A DNA stretch of 64,000 nt, taken from contig CALUIS010000002.1 in NCBI GenBank assembly GCA_944320765.1, positions 124,001 through 188,000 of the forward strand, written 5' to 3'. The notes under the pieces are model-generated. The model was not told where the DNA came from. It searched no databases and worked only from the letters and a program-made list of their open reading frames with translations. This stretch comes from an uncultured Paraprevotella sp. (GTDB lineage: Bacteria; Bacteroidota; Bacteroidia; Bacteroidales; Bacteroidaceae). The translations under genes and the position numbers were made by a program. Numbering within the stretch: position 1 is the stretch's first letter; each line of letters starts with the position of its first letter. This document shows positions 25,487 to 34,673 of the stretch, piece after piece.

Positions 25487-26398
25487 ATGCTTTCTATCCT
25501 GATTCCCACATATAACTATGTTTGTGTCAAGTTGGTTTCCGATTTGCAGCAGCAGGCGGAAGGCTTGGGATGCCCGTACGAGATTCTGGTGGCGGACGAT
25601 GCGTCGGACGAATGCTATAAAAGGGGAAACCGGAAGATTAACGGTATCCCTCATTGCAAGTATGTGGAATTGCAGAAGAACGTGGGACGCTCATGCATCC
25701 GGAACATCCTGGCCCGCCTGGCGCAATATGATTCTTTCCTGTTCCTGGATTGCGACGGCAAGGTGGTGCGGCATGATTTTATCCGGCGTTACATGGATTG
25801 CCGGAAGCTGGCGGATGTCGTGTGCGGGGGAATCCTGCATCCCGACAAGTTGCCTTCCCCGAAAGTGTCCTTGCGGTATGCCTACGAGAAGTCGGCCGAG
25901 CGGCGGTTTACCGCCCATAAAAGGATGCAACGTCCTTTTGGCATGTTCCGGAGCTTTAATTTCCTGATTTCCCGTAATGCGTTTAATAGCTGCCCGTTCG
26001 ATGAATCCATCCGGGACTATGGCTACGAGGACGTGCTGATGGGGCTTCAGCTGGAGCGTCAAGGCTTTCAGGTACTGCACATAGACAACCCGTTGATGAA
26101 CGAAGACATTGAGAGGAACGGGACGTATCTGCGGAAAACAGAGGAGTCCATACGGACCTTGTATGCCCATCGGGACAAACTGGAAGGGAACTCCGGAATC
26201 CTGCGCATGCATGAAACCTTGCAGCGGAAAAGCATGTTGTCTTGCGTGTTGTTCCTTTACCGCTTGTTCCGTCCGGTAATCCGCCGGAACTTGTTGGGGC
26301 GGCATCCCAGTCTCTTCCTTTTTGGCTTTTACAAGATAGGATACTATGCCCGTTGGGAACAAAAGGAACGGCAAAAAGAAGCGGCCGGCCTTGTGTGA
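25487..26398 (+). CDS. Family 2 glycosyltransferase
   Basis: 303-residue GT-A fold enzyme. It opens MLSILIPTYNYVCVKLVSDL, has VADDASDE at about residue 42 (nucleotide-sugar Asp) and FLFLDCDGKV at about 90 (the metal-binding acidic motif), then GYEDVLMGLQLERQG, typical of the catalytic loop. The C-terminus has a basic amphipathic segment rather than clear membrane helices. Donor and acceptor are unknown; surface polysaccharide synthesis is the usual role. It follows tilS and ends in a hairpin that spans its stop codon. Confidence 0.88.
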   Translation: MLSILIPTYNYVCVKLVSDLQQQAEGLGCPYEILVADDASDECYKRGNRKINGIPHCKYVELQKNVGRSCIRNILARLAQYDSFLFLDCDGKVVRHDFIRRYMDCRKLADVVCGGILHPDKLPSPKVSLRYAYEKSAERRFTAHKRMQRPFGMFRSFNFLISRNAFNSCPFDESIRDYGYEDVLMGLQLERQGFQVLHIDNPLMNEDIERNGTYLRKTEESIRTLYAHRDKLEGNSGILRMHETLQRKSMLSCVLFLYRLFRPVIRRNLLGRHPSLFLFGFYKIGYYARWEQKERQKEAAGLV

Positions 26399-26413
26399 TG
26401 CCAGGCCGGCCGC
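26381..26413. terminator. G+C-rich hairpin between convergent genes
   Basis: GCGGCCGGCC (26381-26390) pairs with GGCCGGCCGC (26404-26413) across the glycosyltransferase stop codon. A second small palindrome GGCAAGCTTGCC lies at 26440-26451, next to the glyA stop. Confidence 0.75.
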
Positions 26414-26454
26414 ATGGTTTCCGTTAGGATTTGCCCGGAGGCAAGCTTGCCCCC

Positions 26455-27735
26455 TTAGTATGCGAAGAGCGGATAGTCCGCCATCACGTCGTTCACCTGC
26501 TTGCGCACTTCCGCGATGACATTCTCGTCTTCGGGTGCGTTCAGGACTTTCTCGATAAGCTCGGCCACCAGGACCATCAGGTCTTCTTTTGCGCCGCGTG
26601 TGGTGATGGCCGGAGTGCCCAGGCGGATGCCGGAAGTCTGGAACGCGCTGCGGGTGTCGAACGGCACCATGTTCTTGTTCACGGTGATGTCGGCGGCCAC
26701 CAAGGCTTTCTCGGCCACCTTTCCGGTGAGGTCGGGATATTTGCTCCGCAGGTCCACCAGCATGGAGTGGTTGTCCGTGCCGCCGCTTACGATGTCGAAG
26801 CCGCGCTTCATCAGTTCGTCAGCCAGCACCTTGGCGTTCTTCTGCACCTGCTTGGCCCACTCCTTGAACTCAGGTTGCAATGCTTCGTTGAAAGCCACAG
26901 CCTTGGCGGCAATCACATGTTCCAACGGGCCGCCTTGTATGCCGGGGAATACCGCGCTGTTCAGGATCTGGCTCATCTTTTTGACTTCGCCCTTCGGGGT
27001 CTTCAACCCCCACGGGTTGTCGAAGTCCTTGCCCATCAGGATGATTCCGCCGCGCGGGCCACGCAAGGTCTTGTGGGTGGTGGAGGTGACGATATGTGCG
27101 TATTTCACCGGGTTCTCCAGCAGTCCGGCTGCAATCAGCCCCGCCGGATGGGCCATGTCCACCATGAAGATGGCACCCACCTTGTCAGCGATTTCGCGCA
27201 TACGGGCATAGTCCCATTCACGGCTGTAAGCGGAGCCGCCGCCGATAATCATCTTCGGACGGTGCTTCAGTGCCAGTTCCTCCATCTCGTCATAGTCCAC
27301 GCGGCCAGTCTCCTTTTTCAGGTTGTAACCGATGGCGTGGTACAGGATGCCGGACGTGTTGACGGGTGAGCCATGCGAGAGGTGGCCGCCGTGGTCCAGA
27401 TTCAGTCCCATGAACGTGTCGCCGGCCTTCAGGCAAGCCAGGAACACGGCGGCGTTGGCCTGTGCGCCGGAGTGGGGCTGCACGTTGGCGTATTCTGCAC
27501 CGAACAGCTTGCACACCCGTTCGATGGCCAGGCTCTCGATTTCGTCCACCACCTGGCAGCCGCCGTAGTAACGTTTGCCGGGATATCCTTCGGCATACTT
27601 GTTTGTCAGCCATGACCCCATGGCTCTCATGACTTCGTCGCTCACGAAATTCTCCGATGCGATGAGTTCGATTCCCTTGAGCTGGCGTTGGTGTTCCTTC
27701 TCAATCAACTCAAAAACCGTTGTGTCTCTTTTCAT
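26455..27735 (-). CDS. glyA: Serine hydroxymethyltransferase
   Basis: Interconverts serine and glycine with tetrahydrofolate, the main one-carbon supply. The 426-residue PLP enzyme is complete: [16 protein letters not shown] near residue 43, [14 protein letters not shown], and the PLP lysine in [15 protein letters not shown] at about residue 230. It is the last gene of a minus-strand set that starts with pyrB, 24 bases after the flavin-reductase-like gene, linking one-carbon and pyrimidine synthesis on one probable transcript. Confidence 0.98.
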   Translation of the reverse strand: MKRDTTVFELIEKEHQRQLKGIELIASENFVSDEVMRAMGSWLTNKYAEGYPGKRYYGGCQVVDEIESLAIERVCKLFGAEYANVQPHSGAQANAAVFLACLKAGDTFMGLNLDHGGHLSHGSPVNTSGILYHAIGYNLKKETGRVDYDEMEELALKHRPKMIIGGGSAYSREWDYARMREIADKVGAIFMVDMAHPAGLIAAGLLENPVKYAHIVTSTTHKTLRGPRGGIILMGKDFDNPWGLKTPKGEVKKMSQILNSAVFPGIQGGPLEHVIAAKAVAFNEALQPEFKEWAKQVQKNAKVLADELMKRGFDIVSGGTDNHSMLVDLRSKYPDLTGKVAEKALVAADITVNKNMVPFDTRSAFQTSGIRLGTPAITTRGAKEDLMVLVAELIEKVLNAPEDENVIAEVRKQVNDVMADYPLFAY

Positions 27736-27759
27736 CTTATTCCTTATTTATAATTAGGT

Positions 27760-28329
27760 TCATTCTTTCTTTTTCTCCACGCTCCAACCGAACTTCCCGA
27801 TTTTCTCCCCCAAGCCGTAGTAGGCACCGTGGAGGTAGACCAGAGGATGGCTGGCATCCAGGCTCCATTTCCCCGATTGCGGATCCAAATAGCGGTCGTC
27901 GGCCTTCACGTTCAGCACCTCTGCGATGAACATGTCGTGCGACCCCAGCGACACGATTTCTTTCACCCTGCATTCGATGCTCAAGGGCGACTCTTCCACG
28001 ATGGGGGCGGCTACCATCCGGGCTTTCCCCGGCGTGAGTCCCATCTCCTCGAACTTATGGTGGTCGCGCCCCGAGCGCACGCCGCACCAGTCCGTGGCAT
28101 AGGCCATGTCTTCGGTGGTCAGGTTGAGCACGAACTCCATGCTTTTTTTGATGAGTTCATACGAATGACGTTCCGGACGCACGGAGATGTAGCACATGGG
28201 TGGGTTGGTGCAGATGGTGCCGGCCCAGGCGACCGTCAGCAGGTTGTACTCCTCCGGCACGCTGCCACAGCTGACCAGCAGTGCGGGAAGGGGATAAATC
28301 ATCGTGCCGGGCTTCCAGTCTTGCTTCAT
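27760..28329 (-). CDS. Flavin reductase-like FMN-binding protein
   Basis: 189-residue split-barrel flavoprotein with the flavin-reductase-like domain. Landmarks are MIYPLPALLVSCG, LLTVAWAGTICTNPPMCYIS (flavin phosphate contacts), YELIKKSMEFVLNLTTE and SLGSHDMFIAEV. Family members reduce FMN or act on small substrates; the actual reaction is unknown. ATG 28329 (MKQDWKPG) was chosen; longer in-frame readings run through the adjacent pyrI gene. It lies 11 bases after the pyrI stop. Confidence 0.9.
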   Translation of the reverse strand: MKQDWKPGTMIYPLPALLVSCGSVPEEYNLLTVAWAGTICTNPPMCYISVRPERHSYELIKKSMEFVLNLTTEDMAYATDWCGVRSGRDHHKFEEMGLTPGKARMVAAPIVEESPLSIECRVKEIVSLGSHDMFIAEVLNVKADDRYLDPQSGKWSLDASHPLVYLHGAYYGLGEKIGKFGWSVEKKKE

Positions 28330-28340
28330 GTGGGAACGCT

Positions 28341-28796
28341 TTATACCAATTTGACATGGTCCAGGTCCACCTCTTTGTTGCAATAGTGGCAACGGAGCAC
28401 GCCATCCTTCCCTTCTACGGTATGGAAATAGGTCTTCATCGGCTCGTTGTTCGTGATGCATTTGGGGTTGGCGCATTTCACGATGCCCTTCAACTCGTTG
28501 GGCAGGAACACTTCCTTCTTTTCCACTACCTCGTAGTCCTTGATGATGCACAAGGTGACGTTCGGACTGACTACCGCCAGTTGGTTCAGCTCCTCGTCGG
28601 AAAAGAACTTGCCTGCAATCTTGATGATGCTTTTGTGTCCCATTTTCTTGCTCTTCAGATTGTAACCCACCGTGATGGAAGTCTTCATCTGTTCGAGGTG
28701 GAGCAGGTTCACCACCTCGAAGAGCTTGTTGGAGGGAATATGGTCAATCACCGTGCCGTTCTCGAGTGCGGCCACCAATAGTTCTTGTCTTTTCAT
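28341..28796 (-). CDS. pyrI: Aspartate carbamoyltransferase regulatory subunit
   Basis: 151-residue regulatory chain that binds ATP and CTP and gives allosteric control to PyrB. The N-terminal nucleotide domain ([19 protein letters not shown]) is followed by a zinc domain with the four cysteines in CANPKC and RCHYC. It lies 14 bases after the pyrB stop on the same strand, the standard pyrBI arrangement. Confidence 0.97.
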   Translation of the reverse strand: MKRQELLVAALENGTVIDHIPSNKLFEVVNLLHLEQMKTSITVGYNLKSKKMGHKSIIKIAGKFFSDEELNQLAVVSPNVTLCIIKDYEVVEKKEVFLPNELKGIVKCANPKCITNNEPMKTYFHTVEGKDGVLRCHYCNKEVDLDHVKLV

Positions 28797-28810
28797 TATC
28801 GTAGAATGTT

Positions 28811-29758
28811 TTAGTCAATGATAGTGTGGTCGTTTGTCACATCGTCCAAGGTAATCCCCAAAGCGTCGCAAATCAAGGCCTGCCGGGCGAAGAGGCCGTT
28901 GCGGGCCTGCTCAAAATAGTAGGCGTGCGGGTCGTCGTCGATGGCATATTCAATTTCATTGACGCGCGGCAGCGGATGAAGGATGCGCATATTGTCCTTG
29001 GCCCTTTTCAGCATGGGAAGTTTCAGCAGATAAAGGTCCTTCACCCGTTCGTATTCCATAAGATCGGTGAAGCGTTCCTTCTGCACGCGGGTCATGTACA
29101 GGATGTCCGCGTCCGCGATGGTGTCGGCCGTGAAGTCCGTATGCTCCACATATTTTATATGGTGGATGTCGCAATATTGCTTGTAGACATCCGGCATCTT
29201 CAGCTCTTCCGGGGCGATGAAATGGAACGTGGGGTTGAAGTGGCGCATGGCCATCAGCAGGGAATGCACCGTGCGTCCGTATTTCAGGTCGCCCACCATG
29301 TAGATGTTCAGGTCGTCGAGCGTGCCTTGCGTCTTGTAAATGGAATAGATGTCCAGCATGGTCTGTGAAGGATGCTGGTTGGCTCCGTCTCCGGCGTTGA
29401 TGATGGGCACGGGCGACACTTCGGACGCATAGCGTGCGGCGCCTTCCAGATAATGCCGCATGACAATCAGGTCGGCGTAGTTGCTCACCATCATGATGGT
29501 GTCTTTCAGCGTCTCCCCTTTGGTGGAGCTGGTCACTTTCGGGTCGGTGAATCCTATGACACGCGCCCCGAGGCGGTTGGCCGCAGTCTCGAAGCTGAGC
29601 CTTGTCCGTGTGGACGGTTCAAAAAATAGTGTTGCCACCACTTTCCCTTCCAGCAATTTGCGGTTGGTATGTTTCTCAAACTCTTCGGCCATCCGGATCA
29701 AATACATGATTTTTTCCTTGGAATGGTCTGCAATAGTCACCAAGCTTCTGTTTTCCAT
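28811..29758 (-). CDS. pyrB: Aspartate carbamoyltransferase catalytic subunit
   Basis: First committed step of pyrimidine synthesis, making N-carbamoylaspartate. The 315-residue protein has the carbamoyl-phosphate site [13 protein letters not shown] (about residues 45-57) and the [10 protein letters not shown] and HPLPR segments. It heads a minus-strand set pyrB-pyrI-flavin reductase-glyA. A minus-strand -7 element lies at 29802-29809, divergent from the PBP1A promoter. I saw no clear attenuator. Confidence 0.98.
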   Translation of the reverse strand: MENRSLVTIADHSKEKIMYLIRMAEEFEKHTNRKLLEGKVVATLFFEPSTRTRLSFETAANRLGARVIGFTDPKVTSSTKGETLKDTIMMVSNYADLIVMRHYLEGAARYASEVSPVPIINAGDGANQHPSQTMLDIYSIYKTQGTLDDLNIYMVGDLKYGRTVHSLLMAMRHFNPTFHFIAPEELKMPDVYKQYCDIHHIKYVEHTDFTADTIADADILYMTRVQKERFTDLMEYERVKDLYLLKLPMLKRAKDNMRILHPLPRVNEIEYAIDDDPHAYYFEQARNGLFARQALICDALGITLDDVTNDHTIID

Positions 29759-29801
29759 TTGGGGATTCCTTTTTATCTAAAAGTTGAATGTATTCAGTGG
29801 C

Positions 29802-29809
29802 CAAAGGTA
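29802..29809 (-). promoter_or_regulatory. -7 element TACCTTTG for the pyrB operon
   Basis: Minus-strand TAnnTTTG match 44 bases before the pyrB ATG. Confidence 0.6.
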
Positions 29810-29893
29810 CATAAAAAATGTGGAACGGCGGCAGGCGGAACGCTATTTACTGAACTTTTCTCCAAATAAACGGGCTTTTATCAAGTTTATTTG

Positions 29894-29901
29894 TAATTTT
29901 G
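29894..29901 (+). promoter_or_regulatory. -7 element TAATTTTG for the PBP1A gene
   Basis: TAnnTTTG match 37 bases before ATG 29939, in the divergent space with pyrB. Confidence 0.65.
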
Positions 29902-29938
29902 CACTTTCTGATGAGGTAAACATAAGAGAAAGATTTTT

Positions 29939-32266
29939 ATGAGGAAGAAGTTTGTCATCACCTTGTGGGTGATTATGTTCCTTTGCATCACAGCCGTGTC
30001 ACTGGCTTTTTACGCCATTTGGAAAGGATGGATTGGATATATGCCTAACCTGTATCAGTTGGAAAATCCGGTAAACAAGTACGCTTCCCAGGCTATCTCG
30101 GCGGACGGGAAACTGTTAGGCACATGGTCGTACAGCCGCGCCAACCGCATTTTTGTGGGTTACGATGATTTGTCGCCTTGGCTGGTCAAGGCACTGGTGG
30201 CCACGGAAGACGAACGTTTCTACGACCATTCCGGCATCGACTACCGGGCTTTGGGGCGCGTGGTGGTCAAGCGCATTATCCTGAAACAGAACAATGCAGG
30301 CGGCGGAAGCACCATCACACAACAGCTGGCCAAACAACTCTATACCGATGTGGCCCAAAGCACGATGGAACGAGCTTTGCAGAAGCCTATAGAATGGGTC
30401 ATTGCCGTGAAGCTGGAACGCTATTACACGAAGGATGAAATCATCACCATGTATCTCAATTATTTCGATTTCCTCCATAACGCCGTGGGTATCAAAACAG
30501 CGGCACGCACCTATTTCAACAAGGAACCTAAAGCCTTGTCGGTATGTGAGGCCGCCACATTAATTGGCATGTGCAAGAATCCTTCTTATTACAATCCTGT
30601 GCGCAAACCCGAACGATGCCTGGAGCGGCGGAATGTGGTGCTGGAGCAGATGGTGAAGGCCGGCTATCTGAGCAAGGCGGATGCCGAACTGCACAAGATG
30701 GAGCCGCTCGGTCTGCGTTTCCACCGTGTGGACCACAAGGAGGGGCTGGCCACTTATCTCCGTGAACGTCTCCGCACGATGCTGATGGCCAAAGAGCCGG
30801 ACCGGAAAAACTATGCTTCGTGGCAGGACCAGAAATATTACGAGGACTCTCTGGCTTGGGAGACGGACCCGCTATATGGATGGTGCAACAAGAACCGCAA
30901 GAAGGATGGCACACCTTACAATTTATATACCGATGGGCTGAAGATTTACACGACCATAGACTCACGTATGCAACAGTATGCAGAGGAGAGCGTGGAAGAA
31001 CACGTGGCCGGCTATTTGCAGCCTATTTTCGACAAAGAGAAGCGGAAGCAGAAGACACGGCCTTTCTCCAACCAGCTTTCCGCAAAGGAGGTGGAACAGA
31101 TTATGCGCCGTTCCATGGTGCAGAGCGAGCGTTATATCAAGATGAAGCAAGCCGGAGCCAGCGAGGCGGACATCACGAAATCTTTCAATACGCCGCAGGA
31201 GATGACGGTGTTCTCTTATCATGGGGAGGTGGATACGGTCATGACGCCAATGGACTCCATCCGTTATTATAAGAGTTTCCTTCGTGCCGGATTCATGTGC
31301 ATGGACACTCATACGGGATACGTCAAGGCCTATGTGGGCGGACCGGATTACCGCTATTTCCAATATGACATGGCCGGAGTGGGACGCCGTCAGGTGGGTT
31401 CAACCATCAAGCCCTTCCTCTATACGTTGGCCATGGAGAACGGGATGTCGCCTTGTGACCTCGCCCCGAACGTGCAGCAGACATACATCGTGGCGGGGAA
31501 GCCTTGGACCCCGCGCAACGGCAGCCGTTCGCACTATGGCGAGATGGTGACGCTGAAATGGGGGCTGGCGCAATCCAACAACTGGATCTCAGCCTATCTG
31601 ATGAGCCGCCTCAGCCCTTCCGCGCTGGTACGGCTGATTCATGAGTTCGGCGTGCTGAACCGCGACATACATCCGTCCATGTCATTGTGCCTCGGGCCTT
31701 GTGAGATTTCCGTCTCTGAAATGGTCAGTGCCTATACGGCTTTTGCCAATAAGGGCATCCGTACGGCACCGCTTTTCGTGTCGCGCATTGAAGATAACGA
31801 AGGCAATGTGGTGGGGGAATTCTCGCCCCGCATGGCGGAAGTTATCAGTGAGGAGAGCGCCTATAAGATGATTATCATGCTGCAAGGCGTGATGAATGGC
31901 GGTACGGGTGGACGCATGCGCTTCCGCTACCATGTGGATGCCGACATGGGGGGGAAGACGGGGACCACGAACCGCAACTCGGACGGCTGGTTCGTATGTT
32001 TCACTCCCACGCTGTCGGCCGGTTGCTGGGTAGGCGGTGAAGACCGTGACATCCATTTCAACACCATGACCTATGGACAAGGAGCATCGTCAGCATTGCC
32101 CGTGGTGGCCTATTTTTTCCAGAAAGTATTCAAGGACAAGAGTTTGGGTTACTCTCCGGATGACAAGTTCCAGATACCGGAAGGGTTCGACCCCTGCAAG
32201 GAGACGGTCCTGACGGAGGAGGCACCGATAGAGGAATACGGCGGAATAGACGAGGTGTTTGAATAA
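29939..32266 (+). CDS. Class A penicillin-binding protein 1A (transglycosylase/transpeptidase)
   Basis: 775-residue bifunctional peptidoglycan synthase. A membrane anchor lies at about residues 5-28. The GT51 glycosyltransferase domain carries ATEDERFYDHSGID (catalytic Glu at about 90) and GGSTITQQLAKQLY. The transpeptidase domain has the active serine in VGSTIKPFLYT (about residue 488), the SNN motif in AQSNNWISAY and KTGTT at about 673. All catalytic motifs are present and the length is normal. It acts on the outer face of the inner membrane. Convergent with folK downstream. Confidence 0.96.
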   Translation: MRKKFVITLWVIMFLCITAVSLAFYAIWKGWIGYMPNLYQLENPVNKYASQAISADGKLLGTWSYSRANRIFVGYDDLSPWLVKALVATEDERFYDHSGIDYRALGRVVVKRIILKQNNAGGGSTITQQLAKQLYTDVAQSTMERALQKPIEWVIAVKLERYYTKDEIITMYLNYFDFLHNAVGIKTAARTYFNKEPKALSVCEAATLIGMCKNPSYYNPVRKPERCLERRNVVLEQMVKAGYLSKADAELHKMEPLGLRFHRVDHKEGLATYLRERLRTMLMAKEPDRKNYASWQDQKYYEDSLAWETDPLYGWCNKNRKKDGTPYNLYTDGLKIYTTIDSRMQQYAEESVEEHVAGYLQPIFDKEKRKQKTRPFSNQLSAKEVEQIMRRSMVQSERYIKMKQAGASEADITKSFNTPQEMTVFSYHGEVDTVMTPMDSIRYYKSFLRAGFMCMDTHTGYVKAYVGGPDYRYFQYDMAGVGRRQVGSTIKPFLYTLAMENGMSPCDLAPNVQQTYIVAGKPWTPRNGSRSHYGEMVTLKWGLAQSNNWISAYLMSRLSPSALVRLIHEFGVLNRDIHPSMSLCLGPCEISVSEMVSAYTAFANKGIRTAPLFVSRIEDNEGNVVGEFSPRMAEVISEESAYKMIIMLQGVMNGGTGGRMRFRYHVDADMGGKTGTTNRNSDGWFVCFTPTLSAGCWVGGEDRDIHFNTMTYGQGASSALPVVAYFFQKVFKDKSLGYSPDDKFQIPEGFDPCKETVLTEEAPIEEYGGIDEVFE

Positions 32267-32290
32267 GCATCCGAAAAAGGAAGGCGGATG

Positions 32291-32665
32291 TCAGGCGTGA
32301 AGCTCTTCCAACCCTTCCCTGACATAGGGCCGCGACCAGTCGTCCGGTTTCAGGACACATCCGTCATAGCACAACAAGTCCAGATCCAGCTTTACGATGC
32401 CGGAGGCCTTGTCTTCCGTCCGGCGCCCCTGGGCTGTTTCAATCTTTTTCAGAAGGAACCGCACTTCGGACAGAGGGAGCGAAGTCGTGCAAAGGGCCAC
32501 CTGGTTGTAGAATAGCCGAGGTGAAGGGAATCCTATGGGGAAGGTCTGCTGCAGACGGCTGAAACGAATGTCGGGAAATACGGCAAGCAAAGCGGAGCGG
32601 GCGGACAAAATACAGCCCGGAGAGGGTTCGTTGCTTCCCAAACTGATGACACAAGTCTTAATCAT
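32291..32665 (-). CDS. HPPK-like protein (folK family), short and divergent
   Basis: 124 residues, against about 160 in typical 6-hydroxymethyl-7,8-dihydropterin pyrophosphokinases of folate synthesis. The start (CVISLGSNEP) and the Mg-binding Asp pair in KLDLDLL are present. The conserved GPR before them reads GIV, so the usual arginine is missing, and the N-terminal half is shortened. It ends soon after the RPYVREGLEEL segment. A minus-strand -7 element TATTTTTG lies at 32680-32687, only 14 bases upstream. It may be a working minimal enzyme or a diverged paralogue. Confidence 0.8.
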   Translation of the reverse strand: MIKTCVISLGSNEPSPGCILSARSALLAVFPDIRFSRLQQTFPIGFPSPRLFYNQVALCTTSLPLSEVRFLLKKIETAQGRRTEDKASGIVKLDLDLLCYDGCVLKPDDWSRPYVREGLEELHA

Positions 32666-32679
32666 TCCTTTTTTGCCTA

Positions 32680-32687
32680 CAAAAATA
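32680..32687 (-). promoter_or_regulatory. -7 element TATTTTTG for the folK-like gene
   Basis: Minus-strand TAnnTTTG match 14 bases before the ATG at 32665, implying an almost leaderless transcript. Confidence 0.5.
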
Positions 32688-32720
32688 GGGAGTTTTGCCC
32701 GGTCTTACAAAATCTTTTTG

Positions 32721-32728
32721 TACTTTTG
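32721..32728 (+). promoter_or_regulatory. -7 element TACTTTTG for kdsB
   Basis: TAnnTTTG match 28 bases before the kdsB ATG. Confidence 0.65.
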
Positions 32729-32756
32729 TAAGGCAGTTCTTTAATGGCAAATAAAC

Positions 32757-33512
32757 ATGAATTTCATAGGAATTATTCCGGCACGATATGCTTCTACGCG
32801 GTTTCCGGGCAAGCCATTGGCCTTGCTGGGCGGGAAACCGGTCATTCAACGGGTTTATGAACAAGTAATCCAGGCATTGGATGATGCGATGGTGGCCACT
32901 GATGACGAGCGGATATGCCATGCGGTCGAGAGTTTCGGCGGAAAAGCTGTCATGACCAGTGTGCATCATAAGAGCGGAACAGACCGCTGTTATGAGGCAT
33001 ATGTCCTCCAAGGCAAACCGTATGACGTGATTATTAACATCCAGGGAGACGAGCCGTTCATACAACCCCGGCAACTGGAAGCCCTGAAGGAATGTTTCAA
33101 TGACAGCCAGACCCAGATTGCCACGTTGGTGAAGCCATTCATTCCCGCTGACGGGTGGGATGCGCTTGAGAACGTGAACTCTCCCAAAGTGGTAGTGGAC
33201 AGGAACATGAGGGCCTTGTATTTCAGCCGGTCCATTATTCCGTTCCAACGGAACAAGGAACGGGCGGAATGGTTGGCAGGACATACTTATTACAAGCATA
33301 TCGGACTGTACGCTTATAAGGCGGATGTGCTTGCCGAAGTCACAGCCCTTCCCCAATCGTCTTTGGAAATCGCGGAATCCCTGGAGCAGTTGAGATGGTT
33401 AGAAAACGGATATACCATCAAGGTGGGGGTCAGCGAGGTGGAGACCATCGGCATCGATACGCCAGCGGACTTGAAGGCTGCCGAAAACTTCTTGAAAAAG
33501 AAAGCGGAATAG
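32757..33512 (+). CDS. kdsB: 3-deoxy-manno-octulosonate cytidylyltransferase
   Basis: Activates Kdo as CMP-Kdo for lipopolysaccharide inner-core synthesis. The 251-residue protein has the nucleotide-binding IPARYASTRFPGKPLALLGG at residues about 6-25, NIQGDEPFIQPRQLE with metal-binding Asp, and the KHIGLYAYK segment. Length is normal. First of a plus-strand set with the MORN-repeat protein and an inositol-phosphatase-like enzyme. Confidence 0.97.
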   Translation: MNFIGIIPARYASTRFPGKPLALLGGKPVIQRVYEQVIQALDDAMVATDDERICHAVESFGGKAVMTSVHHKSGTDRCYEAYVLQGKPYDVIINIQGDEPFIQPRQLEALKECFNDSQTQIATLVKPFIPADGWDALENVNSPKVVVDRNMRALYFSRSIIPFQRNKERAEWLAGHTYYKHIGLYAYKADVLAEVTALPQSSLEIAESLEQLRWLENGYTIKVGVSEVETIGIDTPADLKAAENFLKKKAE

Positions 33513-33548
33513 AATCAGAACAAAAAGCTAAAAACAGACACGGAAAAA

Positions 33549-34667
33549 ATGAAGTGGAGATACGGACTCTTGGGGATGGCCATGCTGTGGTCTTTCATGC
33601 AGGCTTACGCCCAGGAAATCAAGATAGGGAACTATACGTTCAAGGATGGTGCCGAGTACCAAGGTGAGCTTTTCAAGGGAAAACCTTATGGGAAAGGTAT
33701 CACCTATTTCAAGAACGGAGACGTCTATGAAGGAGAGTATGTGAAAGGCAAACGGCAGGGATACGGTATCTATAGATTCCCCGACGGAGAGAAGTACGAA
33801 GGGGAATGGTTTCAGGACCAGCAGCACGGCCGAGGGGTTTATTATTTTATGAACAACAACAAATACGACGGCTTGTGGTATCGAGATTTCCAACAGGGGG
33901 AAGGCACTATGTACTATTACAATGGGGACGTGTATAAAGGAAATTGGAACGAGGACAAGCGCGAAGGCTATGGCGAGTATCTTTATGCCAACGGAGCGTC
34001 GTATCGGGGAGAATGGAGCGACGACCAAAAAAACGGGAAGGGGATATTCGACTGGAACGACGGTTCCTGGTATGACGGGATGTGGAAGGACAATCTCCGT
34101 AACGGGAAAGGGACGTTTAACTATGCGGACGGCGACCGTTACACAGGCGAATGGATGGACGATGTGCAACACGGTAAAGGCGTGTACAAATTCCATAACG
34201 GCGACCAATACGAAGGGGATTACGTTCAAGGTGAACGGACGGGTTCCGGTATCTTCACTTTCGCCAACGGCAACAAATATGTGGGCCAATTCAAAAGTGG
34301 CGCACAAAACGGGCAAGGCACGTTTACTTGGCATAACGGAGCTTCTTATACAGGTATGTGGAAGGCCAACAAGCGTGACGGGCAGGGCAAATATGTCTGG
34401 AGCAACGGTGATTCCTACGAAGGGGGATGGAAGAACGGGCTGATGGACGGCGAAGGCATCCTCCGCATGGCAGACGGCACAAAATTCAAAGGCACGTTCA
34501 AGAAGGGGGAGAAAAACGGTTTCGGCATCATGGAAGACGCTGACGGCATTCGTTTTGAAGGCAATTTCAAGGATAATGAGAAGGATGGGCCGTTCGTGAT
34601 GAAGGATAAAAACGGACATGTCACCCAAAAGGGCGTTTACAGCCACGGCGTGATAGTAAAAGAATGA
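33549..34667 (+). CDS. Exported MORN-repeat protein
   Basis: 372 residues: a signal peptide (about 1-21, ending AYAQ) followed by 14 consecutive 23-residue MORN repeats of the form YxGxWxxxxxxGxGxxxxxNG, from about residue 35 to 355. Examples are DVYEGEYVKGKRQGYGIYR and DRYTGEWMDDVQHGKGVYKF. MORN arrays form long beta-hairpin sheets that bind lipid or protein partners. Here the array would lie in the periplasm or on the surface. There is no enzymatic domain. It sits 36 bases after kdsB and its stop is six bases from the next start, so it is cotranscribed with an envelope-sugar gene. Function unknown. Confidence 0.9.
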   Translation: MKWRYGLLGMAMLWSFMQAYAQEIKIGNYTFKDGAEYQGELFKGKPYGKGITYFKNGDVYEGEYVKGKRQGYGIYRFPDGEKYEGEWFQDQQHGRGVYYFMNNNKYDGLWYRDFQQGEGTMYYYNGDVYKGNWNEDKREGYGEYLYANGASYRGEWSDDQKNGKGIFDWNDGSWYDGMWKDNLRNGKGTFNYADGDRYTGEWMDDVQHGKGVYKFHNGDQYEGDYVQGERTGSGIFTFANGNKYVGQFKSGAQNGQGTFTWHNGASYTGMWKANKRDGQGKYVWSNGDSYEGGWKNGLMDGEGILRMADGTKFKGTFKKGEKNGFGIMEDADGIRFEGNFKDNEKDGPFVMKDKNGHVTQKGVYSHGVIVKE

Positions 34668-34673
34668 GTGCAG

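Noticed and set aside
33549..34667. DNA tandem repeat or phase-variable tract in the MORN gene
   Set aside because: The repeats are conserved as protein, but their DNA has diverged too much for slippage.
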